Below are positions 9,377 through 18,337 of a stretch of 64,000 bases of DNA, piece after piece. The notes under the pieces were generated by a model. The model had not been told where the DNA came from. It saw only the letters and a list, made by a program, of their open reading frames with translations, and did no database searches. Position numbers and translations under genes: made by a program. The DNA lies in the NCBI RefSeq assembly GCF_009861505.1, contig NZ_WTFT01000006.1, positions 124,001 to 188,000 on the forward strand. The letters run 5' to 3'. Origin of the DNA: Pseudomonas izuensis (lineage in GTDB: Bacteria; Pseudomonadota; Gammaproteobacteria; Pseudomonadales; Pseudomonadaceae). Position 1 is the stretch's first letter; each line of letters starts with the position of its first letter.

Positions 9377-10510
9377 TTACCAGGTGGCATACCGCGCGTA
9401 ATCGGATTCCATCTCGAGACGGTACTGCCCAAATGTACGGTTGATCGCCGGCAAGGAGGCAACTTCCATGAAGCCACTGGCCGGGCGCATCAAAATCATC
9501 GCCACCGTAGCGGACAGATTGTCCTCGCCACTCGAGCTCGGACGGGGTGGCCGGCAGACGGCAAATGGCTTGCCGAAATCATCGAAGAACGCGCTTTTGA
9601 GGTGTTCCAGCGTCAGGCTGCCATGAAATGACTTGAGCAACTTCTCGACACGGACATCGCGATAAAAGCTTTCGGGTGCGCCACCGATGCCGGTGTTCTT
9701 CAATTTGATCTGCGCCACTTCGCTGCGCCAATGGTTGGCGTGCACCAGTAAATCGTCGACTTCGAACAGCGGAAACACTTCATCAGGTGCACATTCGTAG
9801 TTGATGCCAAACCCGGCGGCATGGCTGAGCATCATGTTGTTCGAACCCGACTTTGGCGTCACGGCCACCGCTTTCATCGACAAGGCAAAATGGTTGGCGT
9901 CCAGCGCCTTGCGGCGGATAAGCGGCAATGGCACGCCAAGCGTTTGATAGTCGCGATCCGATTCCAGGTTGTTACCCGTGATCGCCGTGCCGATGGAGTT
10001 CATGCCTGCGCGGGCCAGCCCACCGGCTTCGGTGAACGTCAGCACATCCGGGCCGTCATCACGACGGATGTGCAGGACCACGCCCGTCTCCGCGCACTCC
10101 ATGCGCCAGTCCCAGTTCTGGCCGTGCAGGACTTCATTGTTCGCGGTGGCGCCTGGGAGGACGATGGCGCCGGTGCAGCCATCCAGTTCCGGTTTGTCCT
10201 GCATCGAGCGCCGCCCCAGGTGAATGATCTCGGTACGGGCATTGATCATCACAATGGCCTCGAAGTCGTGACCGGAGCCTTCGGCGATACCCCGCATCTC
10301 TTCCAGGTACTGTGGCTCGAACGCTTCGATATTGGGCATGAATTGATTGACCAATCGCTTGATACCGGCCCAGTCATAACCCATGTCCAGCAATTGCTGG
10401 CCGTAGATTTCAATGCTGCGAGCAATGATCTGTGGGCAGGCTTTGCCGTATTGCACGCCTCGGGCAAATGGCCCGCCACTCAGTTCGATACACGGGAAAT
10501 GCTGACTCAT
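9377..10510 (-). CDS. C45-family Ntn acyltransferase/hydrolase (isopenicillin-N-acyltransferase-like)
   Basis: This 377-residue protein resembles the C45 family of autoprocessing N-terminal-nucleophile amidases/acyltransferases. The N-terminal part has FARGVQYGKAC and EEMRGIAEGSG. The likely autocleavage site is DG-CTGAI at residues 110-115, making Cys112 the new N-terminal nucleophile, followed by HGQNWDWR, a conserved motif of the family. There is no signal peptide, so it acts in the cytoplasm. It heads the operon with the peptide-type ABC importer, which suggests that the imported ligand is an N-acyl compound it deacylates. An acyl-transfer role is the alternative. Not related to antibiotic production by context. 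Confidence 0.82.
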   Translation of the reverse strand: MSQHFPCIELSGGPFARGVQYGKACPQIIARSIEIYGQQLLDMGYDWAGIKRLVNQFMPNIEAFEPQYLEEMRGIAEGSGHDFEAIVMINARTEIIHLGRRSMQDKPELDGCTGAIVLPGATANNEVLHGQNWDWRMECAETGVVLHIRRDDGPDVLTFTEAGGLARAGMNSIGTAITGNNLESDRDYQTLGVPLPLIRRKALDANHFALSMKAVAVTPKSGSNNMMLSHAAGFGINYECAPDEVFPLFEVDDLLVHANHWRSEVAQIKLKNTGIGGAPESFYRDVRVEKLLKSFHGSLTLEHLKSAFFDDFGKPFAVCRPPRPSSSGEDNLSATVAMILMRPASGFMEVASLPAINRTFGQYRLEMESDYARYATW

Positions 10511-10817
10511 GCCCTGCCCTCAAATAGTTTGAGCAAGACACAGAGCAAGGATCAGACCAATTTCACAAAAACCCAATCAATATTGGCGCCAATTTGGATT
10601 CCAATAAATCACTCACTCAAAATCGCACCGTTTTCGGCCAGGAAACTGGGTAGTAAATTCACAAACGTGTAAAAACGTGGCACTCCTGATTGACCTCAAG
10701 CCACCCGGAAAAGTAACGGACATTCTCCTGAACGACTGAGCGACATCGAATGTCCACTCTGGGTGACGCTTTCATAAAGCTGCCTTCAAGGCGATGCTCG
10801 ATAACGGAGGATTTTTC
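10511..10817. promoter_or_regulatory. Divergent intergenic region with clustered CCAAT/ATTGG half-sites
   Basis: The region separates the C45/ABC operon (minus) from the cupin gene (plus). Within 10573-10605 there are overlapping palindromes built from one half-site: CCAAT...ATTGG (10573-10586), the perfect 12-mer ATTGGCGCCAAT (10582-10593) and TTGG-ATT-CCAA (10594-10604). This looks like a multi-site operator for a dimeric repressor or activator, possibly the nearby GntR protein. The rest of the region shows no gene. Promoter boxes could not be assigned with confidence. Confidence 0.5.
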
Positions 10818-11342
10818 ATGGTCAGGTCGCAAGCTGTGGATGCTCCCGTGCAAACCCTGCTGCTCGAACGCAACGAATGGGTGCCAAATAACCCGCGCTT
10901 ACCGGTGCTCATTTACATCAAGGCCATTGCCGTTCACCAGAACGACCCGGCGGACCTGATCGAGAAAACCTTCACCGACAATGGCTGGCCGCCGCAATGG
11001 CGTTACGGGGTTTACGACTACCACCACTATCACACCCAGGGTCATGAAGTGCTGGGCGTGGCCAGCGGCTTCGCTCGTGTGATGCTCGGTGGCCCGGATG
11101 GCCGGGTGTTGGAAGTCAGCGCTGGCGACGTCTTGCTGTTACCCGCGGGTACGGGCCACTGCAATGTTGAGTCCAGCGATGACTTTCTGGTGGTGGGTGC
11201 TTACCCGCCGGGCCAGCACCCCGACATCTGCCGCACGGCACCCAGTCCGGAGCAACTGGCGAGTATTCTCAAGCTGCCGTTTCCCGAGCATGACCCCGTC
11301 CAGGGTTTGCATGGCGCGGTCAGTCGGTATTGGAGTGACTGA
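10818..11342 (+). CDS. Cupin-domain protein
   Basis: The 174-residue product has a single cupin fold: YDYHHYHTQGHEVLGVASG gives the first metal-binding motif with several histidines, and GDVLLLPAGTGHCNVE gives the second. ATG 10818 is preceded by CGGAGG at 7 bases, which decides the start. Single-domain cupins of this length may be isomerases, dioxygenases or ligand-sensing proteins; nothing here identifies the substrate. It is divergent from the C45/ABC operon and convergent with the Pot-type ABC operon, so it could belong to either catabolic region, with the shared promoter region favouring the C45 system. Confidence 0.85.
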   Translation: MVRSQAVDAPVQTLLLERNEWVPNNPRLPVLIYIKAIAVHQNDPADLIEKTFTDNGWPPQWRYGVYDYHHYHTQGHEVLGVASGFARVMLGGPDGRVLEVSAGDVLLLPAGTGHCNVESSDDFLVVGAYPPGQHPDICRTAPSPEQLASILKLPFPEHDPVQGLHGAVSRYWSD

Positions 11343-11366
11343 TCAACGGAAGTCGATTCGACAAGG

Positions 11367-12455
11367 TCAGTCCCCGCGCAGAATCAGCGCATGCGCACCG
11401 TCCCACTCGGCGAAGATCTGTTGCCCGCAGTGCACGCCAAGCGACTGGTAGTCGGCCTGCAGTTTCTGCACCTGCAGTTCGAGCCCGTCTTTGGTTTCGA
11501 GATAGAGGTTGACCATCGAACCGATGAACTCTTCACCCACGACCGTGCAGCCCAACCGGTTGCGTCGCACAGGCTGCGCGGTCAGTTCGATATGCTCGGC
11601 GCTGATGCAGACCGTCACTCGCTCGGCGGGGACCACCGTTTTACCTTCCGGCAGTCGCGCCAGGAATCCACCATGCGGCGAGTCGATGCGAACCAGTCCT
11701 CCATCGTCAAAGCCGACGACCGTGCCGTACAGGATGTTCTTGCCGCCCACGAACTCCGCGACGAAGCGGTTGTGTGGTTCGAGGAATACCGCTTGCGGCG
11801 AGCCGATCTGCTCGACCCGGCCTCGGCTCATGATCACCACACGATCAGCCATGGCAAAGGCTTCGGATTGACTGTGGGTGACGTAGACGAAGGTGATGCC
11901 CAGGTCTTTTTGCAGCCCGGTCAGCACGCCTTGCATGCGTACGCTCAGATGCGCATCGAGCGCGCTCAATGGCTCATCGAGCAACAGGATCGGCGGTTCG
12001 GTGACCAACGAGCGCGCCAGCGCCACGCGTTGGCGCTGACCGCCGGAGAGCAGGCTGATATCGCGTGTGGCGAATTCCTCCAGCCCCAGTCGCTCAAGCC
12101 ACTCAAGCGCCTTCTTGCGACGCTCGGCCTTGGCCATCCCCCTCATGCGCAGGCCGAATTCGACGTTTTCCAGTACATTCAAAAACGGGAACAGTGCCAG
12201 GTTCTGCCAGACCAGCGGCGTCTCCCGTTCCCAGGAACGCAGGTCATTGATGCGCTCTCCGTTAAGACGAATTTCCCCTTCGCTGGGTTTATCCAGCCCC
12301 GCGAGCATGCGCAGCGTCGTGGTTTTGCCGCAGCCGCTCGATCCCATGATCGCGACGAACTCGCCTTTGTAGATCTCCAGGTTCATACGCTCGACGGCCT
12401 GGTAGCTGCCGAAATGCTTGACTACGTTATCGAATACCACCAGCGGTTGGGTCAT
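11367..12455 (-). CDS. Spermidine/putrescine-type ABC transporter ATP-binding protein (PotA-like)
   Basis: The 362-residue ATPase has Walker A GSSGCGKT, signature LSGGQRQRVALARS, Walker B LLLDEPLSALD and the H-loop YVTHSQSEA, followed by a C-terminal TOBE-type regulatory domain (about residues 280-360) as in PotA/CysA-type subunits. It is the last gene of a four-gene operon (binding protein, two permeases, ATPase). The operon is divergent from creatininase, so creatinine, creatine or a related cation is a reasonable but unproven ligand; polyamines are the family default. Confidence 0.9.
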   Translation of the reverse strand: MTQPLVVFDNVVKHFGSYQAVERMNLEIYKGEFVAIMGSSGCGKTTTLRMLAGLDKPSEGEIRLNGERINDLRSWERETPLVWQNLALFPFLNVLENVEFGLRMRGMAKAERRKKALEWLERLGLEEFATRDISLLSGGQRQRVALARSLVTEPPILLLDEPLSALDAHLSVRMQGVLTGLQKDLGITFVYVTHSQSEAFAMADRVVIMSRGRVEQIGSPQAVFLEPHNRFVAEFVGGKNILYGTVVGFDDGGLVRIDSPHGGFLARLPEGKTVVPAERVTVCISAEHIELTAQPVRRNRLGCTVVGEEFIGSMVNLYLETKDGLELQVQKLQADYQSLGVHCGQQIFAEWDGAHALILRGD

Positions 12456-12494
12456 GGCTGAATCCTTCGTGTCTGGGTGATGGTCAGGGTGGTA

Positions 12495-13292
12495 TCAGGC
12501 GTTTGCGGGTTTACGCCGCCGCATCAGCAGCAGTTGCGCCAGGATCACCAGGGTCATGGTGGTGATGAACACGATTGTGCCGATGGCGTTGATGGTCGGG
12601 CTCACCTGCCCTTGCAAGGTATTGAGGATGCGCACGGGCACCGTCTCGTTCAGTCCCGACACGAACCAGGCGACGGCGAATTCATCGAAGGACACAGCCA
12701 TGGTCACTAACAGCGCGGCGAAAATGCTGGGGGCCGTAAAGGGCAGGATCACATGACGCATGGCCTTCCATTGATCAGCCCCCAGGTTCCAGGCGGCGGC
12801 CTCGATGTTCGGGTCCATCTGCGCCAGGCGCATCCGGATGACCGCCATGGCGAACGGTGCGCACATCACGATGTGGCTGATCATCACGGCATAAATCTCG
12901 CCGGAAAGCCCGACCCGCGACAGGAAAGCCAGCATGGCCAGCCCCATGATCACCACGGGAATGGTGGGCGGCAGTAGCGCGAGCGCCATGTAGATCGACT
13001 TGCCGAAGAACTGATATCGGAAGTCCGTGTAGGCGGCAGTAAACCCGAGCAGCGTTGAGACCAGCGACACGACCACGCCCACCGTGAGGCTGTTGCGGAA
13101 GGCCTGCGAGACCGCCGGGTCGGCGGCAATCGTCTTGTACCAGTGCAGGCTGAAACCGCCCAGGGGCAAGGATGGGAAACGGTCGATGTTGAACGAGAAC
13201 ACGAAGCTGCCGGCAATGGGCATGAAAATAAAGATGAACACCAGAACCACAAAGCTGCGCAGCAGAAAATTGATCAACCGATGCTCGTTCAT
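12495..13292 (-). CDS. Pot-type ABC transporter permease (PotC-like)
   Basis: This 265-residue protein has about six membrane segments, starting with FVVLVFIFIFMPIAGSFVFSF, and the EAA loop EAAWNLGADQWKAMRHVILPF for ATPase contact. ATG 13292 overlaps the stop of the PotB-like gene by four bases (ATGA), which fixes the start even though the frame is open 120 codons further upstream. It forms the channel with the PotB-like permease. Confidence 0.9.
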   Translation of the reverse strand: MNEHRLINFLLRSFVVLVFIFIFMPIAGSFVFSFNIDRFPSLPLGGFSLHWYKTIAADPAVSQAFRNSLTVGVVVSLVSTLLGFTAAYTDFRYQFFGKSIYMALALLPPTIPVVIMGLAMLAFLSRVGLSGEIYAVMISHIVMCAPFAMAVIRMRLAQMDPNIEAAAWNLGADQWKAMRHVILPFTAPSIFAALLVTMAVSFDEFAVAWFVSGLNETVPVRILNTLQGQVSPTINAIGTIVFITTMTLVILAQLLLMRRRKPANA

Positions 13293-14209
13293 GCGCGCCT
13301 CCGGTAAGCGAAGCGCACCGCGCCAAAGGCACCGATGAGCAACGTCACAATCATCATCGTGGCGATCACCGCCGCCCGTGGCCATTGCTGGCCGGATTTG
13401 GTGGTGTCCGTGATCAACGTACTCAAGGTCGGCGGCTGGCCACCGCCCAGGTAAAGCGGGCTGACAAAGTCGCCGAACGTCAGGATGAAGCAGAACAGCG
13501 CCGCCACCACGATGCCGATCCGCGCCGACGGCACCACCACCCGAAATACCGTTCGCAGCCGACCACAGCCAAGGTTGTGCGCGGCCTCGATCAACGAGCG
13601 ATCGATGTACATCAGGCTGAACAATTGCAGCAACACCACCAAGGGCAGGCACAGCGTGAAGTAGCCGACATAGGTGCCGAACGCCGTGTTCAACATGGCA
13701 AACGGTTCCAGTCCGACCAGGCCCAGAGCAGCATTGAAAATGCCGTTATCGCTGAGGAAAACCTGCCATGAATAGGTGCGCACCAGGTAGCTGGTGAAGA
13801 ACGGTGTGACCAGCAGCAACACCAGCAACTGCCTGGTCGAGTCACGGAACTTGAAGGCGATCGTATAAGCGCAGGGAAAGGCCACGAGGCTGACCAGCAC
13901 CGTGGCCCCCGCTGCCATGGCCAGGGTATGGACGTAGGCATCCCAAAAGAAGCCCCGGCTGAACATGTAGCTCCAGTTCTGCCACTCCAACGCCGGCACC
14001 ATCCGGAAGTTGCGTACCAGCCAGAAGCTGATGGCCACCAGAAACACCAGTGGCAATACGAAGAAAATCAACTGCCAGGCCAGGATCGGCATCGAGACAC
14101 AGAGGCCAAACCCGGGCAAGCGCCATCCCCTCCGGATACCGCGCGGCGTTTTGGCACCGGCGTTATTGGAAAGTACCGACGGTGAAGTCTTCAACTTGTC
14201 TGAAATCAT
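13289..14209 (-). CDS. Pot-type ABC transporter permease (PotB-like)
   Basis: The 306-residue permease has a short cytoplasmic N-terminus, about six membrane segments, and the EAA-type loop EAAHNLGCGRLRTVFRVVVPS. The start ATG 14209 is supported by GGAGGT about 6 bases upstream; an ATG 20 codons earlier overlaps the binding-protein gene and has no such site. It lies 23 bases after the stop of the binding-protein gene and overlaps the PotC-like gene. Confidence 0.9.
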   Translation of the reverse strand: MISDKLKTSPSVLSNNAGAKTPRGIRRGWRLPGFGLCVSMPILAWQLIFFVLPLVFLVAISFWLVRNFRMVPALEWQNWSYMFSRGFFWDAYVHTLAMAAGATVLVSLVAFPCAYTIAFKFRDSTRQLLVLLLVTPFFTSYLVRTYSWQVFLSDNGIFNAALGLVGLEPFAMLNTAFGTYVGYFTLCLPLVVLLQLFSLMYIDRSLIEAAHNLGCGRLRTVFRVVVPSARIGIVVAALFCFILTFGDFVSPLYLGGGQPPTLSTLITDTTKSGQQWPRAAVIATMMIVTLLIGAFGAVRFAYRRRA

Positions 14210-14232
14210 GGTGACCACCTCCGCTCGTCCCG

Positions 14233-15360
14233 TCAGGCGCCCTTGTATTGCGACCAGAAGTCGTTCCACTCATCCAGGCTCTGGCGGACCGGCAGTTCGC
14301 GGTACTTGATCCGGCCATCGCGGATGTCATCCATTACGTTGCGCTCACCGAGCACCATGCCTTGGCGCCGGGCTTCGGCGGGGTCGGTGCGGTTGAGCAG
14401 TTCCCAGCCTTTCTTGTTGGGAATGAGCGCTGGATACGCAGCCATCTTCGCCGACTTGACCTGGCCCTCCGGCGAAGTGATGTATTGGATGAACTTCTTC
14501 GCCAGCTCCGGGCTGTGTGCTTTTCGGGCGATGCAGTAAGACTCTGTCCATTGCAACCCGCCCTCCTTCGGCAACACGGTTTTCACCGGTGCGCCGGCGC
14601 GTTGCAAGACACCGGTGATCCAGTCACCGATGCCGCACATGGCATGGATCTGACCGTTCTTGAGCGAAGAAAAGGTGCCGCCGTAATCGAAGAAACCGCC
14701 GATCTGCGGGCGCAGGCTCATCATCTTCTGTTGCACCCTTTGCCAGTGCGCGGCATCGATGTCGTAGGGGCGCGCATTGCCGTTCATCAAACTGATCTGC
14801 CCGAGGTTCGGCAGGTGCCAGTCGAAGTGTCCGACCTTGCCCTTGAGGCTCTCGTCCCAGAACACGTCATAGCTTTGCACCTTGGTTTCGGGAACCAGTT
14901 GGGTGTTGTAGGCAATGCCGAGGAAGCCAAAGCGGATCAGCACCGAATAGAGCGTGTCGCCCTGCCAGTGGCCGGGAAAATGCTGGAACTCCGGGTAGAA
15001 GTCATCGAAGGGATAGTCCGCGGGGTCGAGTGGCTCGATGTATTCGGCGGCATTGAGTTGCTGCACATACTCGGCGTCGGACAGGATCAGGTCGAAGGTG
15101 CCGGGCGGCGACTGCGAGATCAGCCCCAGCATGTTGTCGCCACCGGTGTAGTACTTGGCCCGGACCTTGACCCCGTACTGGCGCTCGAAATCGGCGACGA
15201 TGTCCGGTTCTGCGTGACCGGCCCAGGCGAGGATAACCAGTTCCTTTTCCGCGGCGGCAAAGCTTCTCGAAGGCAGCAAGCCTGAAAGTGCTGCGGTGCC
15301 AGCCAGGATGCCGGTGGTCTTGAGGAAGGTGCGGCGTGAAAGGTCGATGCGATTTTTCAT
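14233..15360 (-). CDS. Pot-type ABC transporter substrate-binding protein with Tat signal
   Basis: The 375-residue precursor carries a twin-arginine signal (SRRTFLK at residues 8-14, then a hydrophobic stretch ending near SRSFAA), so it is exported folded by the Tat pathway. The mature part resembles PotD/PotF-type binding proteins (LVILAWAGHAEPDIVADFE; SPPGTFDLILSDAEYV). It is the first gene of the importer operon and starts 352 bases from the divergent creatininase gene. The shared promoter makes a nitrogenous catabolite such as creatinine or creatine the first ligand to test. Confidence 0.9.
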   Translation of the reverse strand: MKNRIDLSRRTFLKTTGILAGTAALSGLLPSRSFAAAEKELVILAWAGHAEPDIVADFERQYGVKVRAKYYTGGDNMLGLISQSPPGTFDLILSDAEYVQQLNAAEYIEPLDPADYPFDDFYPEFQHFPGHWQGDTLYSVLIRFGFLGIAYNTQLVPETKVQSYDVFWDESLKGKVGHFDWHLPNLGQISLMNGNARPYDIDAAHWQRVQQKMMSLRPQIGGFFDYGGTFSSLKNGQIHAMCGIGDWITGVLQRAGAPVKTVLPKEGGLQWTESYCIARKAHSPELAKKFIQYITSPEGQVKSAKMAAYPALIPNKKGWELLNRTDPAEARRQGMVLGERNVMDDIRDGRIKYRELPVRQSLDEWNDFWSQYKGA

Positions 15361-15712
15361 TATTGTCTCGCTCTGGGTGATGAAGGTGTCCCCTGCCTGC
15401 TGTGGCTGCCAACCACACGCGTCATTCGCTGGCTGAATGCATTGCAGCAGTTCGCCATCACCCGTTTTTGTGCGCGCCCGACCTGGACTTTGTCAGAACC
15501 GACCCTCTTCCCCATCAAAAGCGGCATACGTATATCCGATAATCGGACATAAATGACAAAACAGAGGGTGATTTGTCATTTACGGGTCGGATTTAGACAA
15601 GTTGGAGCCCTGCCCCTCTGATCGAATTGCTTCATGCGGCGCCTTTGATTCCTGCAATCCAGGGGGTCGGCCAAAACCACCAAGCGATCAATCACTTTCC
15701 AAGGGTCTGTAG
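15361..15712. promoter_or_regulatory. Divergent promoter region of ABC importer and creatininase with inverted repeats
   Basis: No gene is seen in this 352-base stretch. It holds a perfect 10-bp inverted repeat, AAATGACAAA (15551-15560) and TTTGTCATTT (15572-15581), with an 11-base spacer, and just upstream a 13-base palindrome TCCGAT-A-ATCGGA (15535-15547). A third TTTGTCA lies at 15489-15495. These are strong candidates for operator sites of one of the GlxA-type regulators of this locus. TGACAAA also occurs about 60 bases ahead of the MHS porter gene (20901-20907). Confidence 0.55.
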
Positions 15713-16486
15713 ATGAACAACAGCGTCGTAATTGGAGAACTCACCTGGCCGGAATACGCCGAGAAGGTCGCCACCGGCTGCCCTATCTTTCTGCCGGTTG
15801 GCGCACTGGAGCAGCACGGCCATCACATGTGCATGGAAGTCGATGTCCTGCTGCCTACCGCGATCTGCAAGGCGGTCGCGCAACAGGTCAGCGGCCTGGT
15901 ATTGCCTGCCCTGGCCTATGGCTACAAGTCGCAGCAGAAATCAGGTGGCGGCAATCACTTTCCTGGCACCACCAGCCTCGATGGCGCCACGCTGACCAGC
16001 ACCGTGCAGGACATCATCCGGGAACTGGCGCGCCATGGCGCCCGCAAACTGGTGATGATGAACGGTCACTTTGAAAACTCGATGTTCATTGTCGAGGGCA
16101 TCGACCTTGCCCTTCGGGAGCTTCGCTACGGTGGCATCACTGACTTCAAGGTGGTCGTGCTGTCTTATTGGGACTTCGTCAACGATCCGGCCGTCATTGC
16201 AAAGCTGTACCCCGACGGTTTCCTCGGCTGGGACATCGAACACGGCGGTATTTTCGAAACGTCACTGATGTTGGCCCTGCACCCCGACAAGGTCGATCTG
16301 AGTCGTGCCGTTGACCACCCTCCCGCCACTTTCCCGCCGTATGACGTCTTCCCGATCATCCCGGAGCGCACACCGGCCTGCGGAACACTGTCATCGCCCA
16401 AAGGCTCCAGTCGCGAGAAAGGCGAGCTGATTCTCGAAGTGTGTGTCTCGGGCATCAGCGCCGCCGTGCGCGAGGCTTTTGATTGA
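15713..16486 (+). CDS. Creatininase (creatinine amidohydrolase, EC 3.5.2.10)
   Basis: The enzyme interconverts creatinine and creatine by ring hydrolysis in the cytoplasm. The 257-residue sequence is very close to the P. putida enzyme as I recall it. The metal-binding set is intact: Glu33, His35 and Asp44 in LEQHGHHMCMEVD, and His119 and Glu121 in NGHFEN, each one position lower than the P. putida numbering (Glu34, His36, Asp45, His120, Glu122). The stretch KSGGGNHFPGTTSLDG is also as in the known enzyme. With the creatinase at 21098 it completes conversion of creatinine to sarcosine and urea. The next gene, an APC permease, follows after a REP pair. Confidence 0.95.
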   Translation: MNNSVVIGELTWPEYAEKVATGCPIFLPVGALEQHGHHMCMEVDVLLPTAICKAVAQQVSGLVLPALAYGYKSQQKSGGGNHFPGTTSLDGATLTSTVQDIIRELARHGARKLVMMNGHFENSMFIVEGIDLALRELRYGGITDFKVVVLSYWDFVNDPAVIAKLYPDGFLGWDIEHGGIFETSLMLALHPDKVDLSRAVDHPPATFPPYDVFPIIPERTPACGTLSSPKGSSREKGELILEVCVSGISAAVREAFD

Positions 16487-16488
16487 GT

Positions 16489-16592
16489 CCCTGTGGGAGC
16501 GAGCCTGCTCGCGATGGACGTCAACGATAACGCGGGGAATCAGACAGCCCGTGTCGTCCATCAGTCCATCGCGAGCGAGCTCGCTCCTACAA
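16489..16592. repeat. REP pair (REPIN-like), TGTGGGAGCGAGC type
   Basis: Two oppositely oriented copies of a Pseudomonas REP palindrome, TGTGGGAGCGAGCCTGCTCG (from 16492) and CGAGCGAGCTCGCTCCTACA (to 16591), flank about 50 bases. They lie between creatininase and the APC permease. Such elements are dispersed intergenic repeats mobilised by RAYT-type transposases elsewhere in the genome and can act as transcript 3' ends. Confidence 0.85.
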
Positions 16593-16643
16593 CGTGCATG
16601 ACCCGCCGTAACCCTCCCAAGTAAAATAATAAGGGTAAGTCTC

Positions 16644-18038
16644 ATGTCCAGCAGCTCAAAATTGGCCCCAGGCCTCAAGCAGCGTCACGTCACCATGTTG
16701 TCCATTGCCGGTGCCATTGGCGCCGGCCTGTTCATCGGTTCAGGCCACGCCATCGCTTCGGCGGGACCCGCCGCCATCCTGGCGTATATTTTTTCCGGCA
16801 CGTTGGTGGTGCTGGTCATGCGCATGCTGGGAGAGATGGCCGTCGCATCGCCGGACACAGGATCCTTTTCGACCTACGCCGAGCGGGCGATGGGGCGCAG
16901 CGCCGGTTTTACCATCGGCTGGCTGTACTGGTGGTTCTGGGTGCTGGTCATTCCCATTGAAGCCATCGCCGCTGCCGCCATCCTGCACGCCTGGTTTCCC
17001 GCCATTCAAACCTGGGAATTTGCAATCGCGGTCACCGGCCTGCTGACATTGACCAACCTGTTCAGTGTCGCCCGCTACGGCGAGTTCGAATTCTGGTTCG
17101 CCATGCTCAAGGTCATCGCGGTACTGGGGTTCATCGCCCTGGGTGCGCTGGCACTGGCGGGCGCACTGCCGCAGACGACGGTGAGCGGTGTCGTGCAATT
17201 GAGCCATGAGTTCGGTGGCTTCATGCCCAACGGCATGAGTGCCGTCATCGGCGCGATGCTCACCACGGTGTTCAGCTTCATGGGCACGGAGATCGTCACC
17301 ATCGCCGCAGCCGAATCGCAGAATCCGTCCAGGCAGATCACCCGTGCGACCAACTCCGTGGTCTGGCGGATGGGCATTTTCTATATCGTCTCGGTGTTCC
17401 TCATCATCTCCATCGTGCCCTGGAACGACCCCATGCTCATGGAAGTCGGTTCCTACCAGCGAGCGCTTGAGTTGATGAACATCCCGCACGCCAAAATGAT
17501 CGTGGATATCGTCGTGCTGATTGCGGTCGCCAGTTGCCTCAACTCGGCCATCTATACGGCGTCGCGCATGGTCTACTCCCTGAGCAAGCGCGGGGATGGC
17601 CCTCGACTGCTTCAGAAAACCTCGTCTTCGGGGGTGCCTTATGTAGCGGTGATGGCCAGTACAGCGGTCGGTTTCCTGACCACGGCACTCAATTACTTTG
17701 CGCCCAACGAAGTGTTCTCCTTCCTGCTGGCCAGCTCCGGGGCCGTCGCGCTGCTGGTCTATCTGGTGATTGCCGTTTCGCAACTGGTACTGCGCAAGAA
17801 GATGAATGCTTCGGGACAACCGATCGCCTTCAAGATGTGGCTGTTCCCCTGGCTGAGCTACCTGGTGATTGCCTGCATCCTGAGCATCCTGGTGATCATG
17901 CTGATTTTGCCGCAGCACCGCATGGAGGTGATTGCGACGGGGGCGCTGACCCTGTCCATCGTCTGTATCGGCGCCCTCTTCAACGCCAGGAAGCCGACGG
18001 CTCGAACCGTTGGAATGGCTCAACCAGAAAACGCTTAA
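16644..18038 (+). CDS. APC-superfamily amino acid permease (GABA/amino-acid permease type)
   Basis: The 464-residue protein has about twelve membrane segments and starts with the amino-acid-permease signature SIAGAIGAGLFIGSGHAI, followed by RMLGEMAVASPDTGSF and the EIVTIAAAESQNPSRQI loop. These are proton-coupled importers of amino acids or related amines such as GABA or proline. It lies directly downstream of creatininase on the same strand (157 bases, including a REP pair) and is followed by an intrinsic terminator. Uptake of creatinine, creatine or sarcosine is plausible from context, not from sequence. Confidence 0.88.
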   Translation: MSSSSKLAPGLKQRHVTMLSIAGAIGAGLFIGSGHAIASAGPAAILAYIFSGTLVVLVMRMLGEMAVASPDTGSFSTYAERAMGRSAGFTIGWLYWWFWVLVIPIEAIAAAAILHAWFPAIQTWEFAIAVTGLLTLTNLFSVARYGEFEFWFAMLKVIAVLGFIALGALALAGALPQTTVSGVVQLSHEFGGFMPNGMSAVIGAMLTTVFSFMGTEIVTIAAAESQNPSRQITRATNSVVWRMGIFYIVSVFLIISIVPWNDPMLMEVGSYQRALELMNIPHAKMIVDIVVLIAVASCLNSAIYTASRMVYSLSKRGDGPRLLQKTSSSGVPYVAVMASTAVGFLTTALNYFAPNEVFSFLLASSGAVALLVYLVIAVSQLVLRKKMNASGQPIAFKMWLFPWLSYLVIACILSILVIMLILPQHRMEVIATGALTLSIVCIGALFNARKPTARTVGMAQPENA

Positions 18039-18044
18039 AGGCCC

Positions 18045-18136
18045 TTGTAGGAGCTGGCTTGCCAGCGAAGACGTCATCACCGGCGATAAAGATGTCGCCT
18101 GACACGCCGCTTTCGCTGGCAAGCCAGCTCCTACAG
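18045..18136. repeat. REP pair (GTAGGAGCTGGCTTGCCAGC type)
   Basis: Inverted copies of the core GTAGGAGCTGGCTTGCCAGC (from 18048) and GCTGGCAAGCCAGCTCCTAC (to 18135) flank about 48 bases directly after the permease stop. This is a REPIN-like doublet of the TAGGAGC family. Confidence 0.85.
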
Positions 18137-18162
18137 GTTCAGGCATCCACGATCACCTCTTT

Positions 18163-18199
18163 CCGGCCACTCTGCACCACGCAGCTGGCCGGTTTTTTT
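18163..18199 (+). terminator. Intrinsic terminator after APC permease
   Basis: A 7-bp stem (CCGGCCA / TGGCCGG) with a 16-base loop is followed at once by seven T residues on the plus strand. It lies 125 bases after the permease stop and before the GlxA-type regulator, separating the two transcripts. Confidence 0.75.
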
Positions 18200-18337
18200 G
18201 TTAATCCCTCCCTGGACACAGGGTGTAAAATCCAGAACCTCCCGAACAGGGCTGACAATCATAAAAACGAGATGGCGTTGTCCCTGTCGGCAGTTTGCCG
18301 CAGAGCACGTCACTGATGCAGTTGAGGAGCGGTAACC

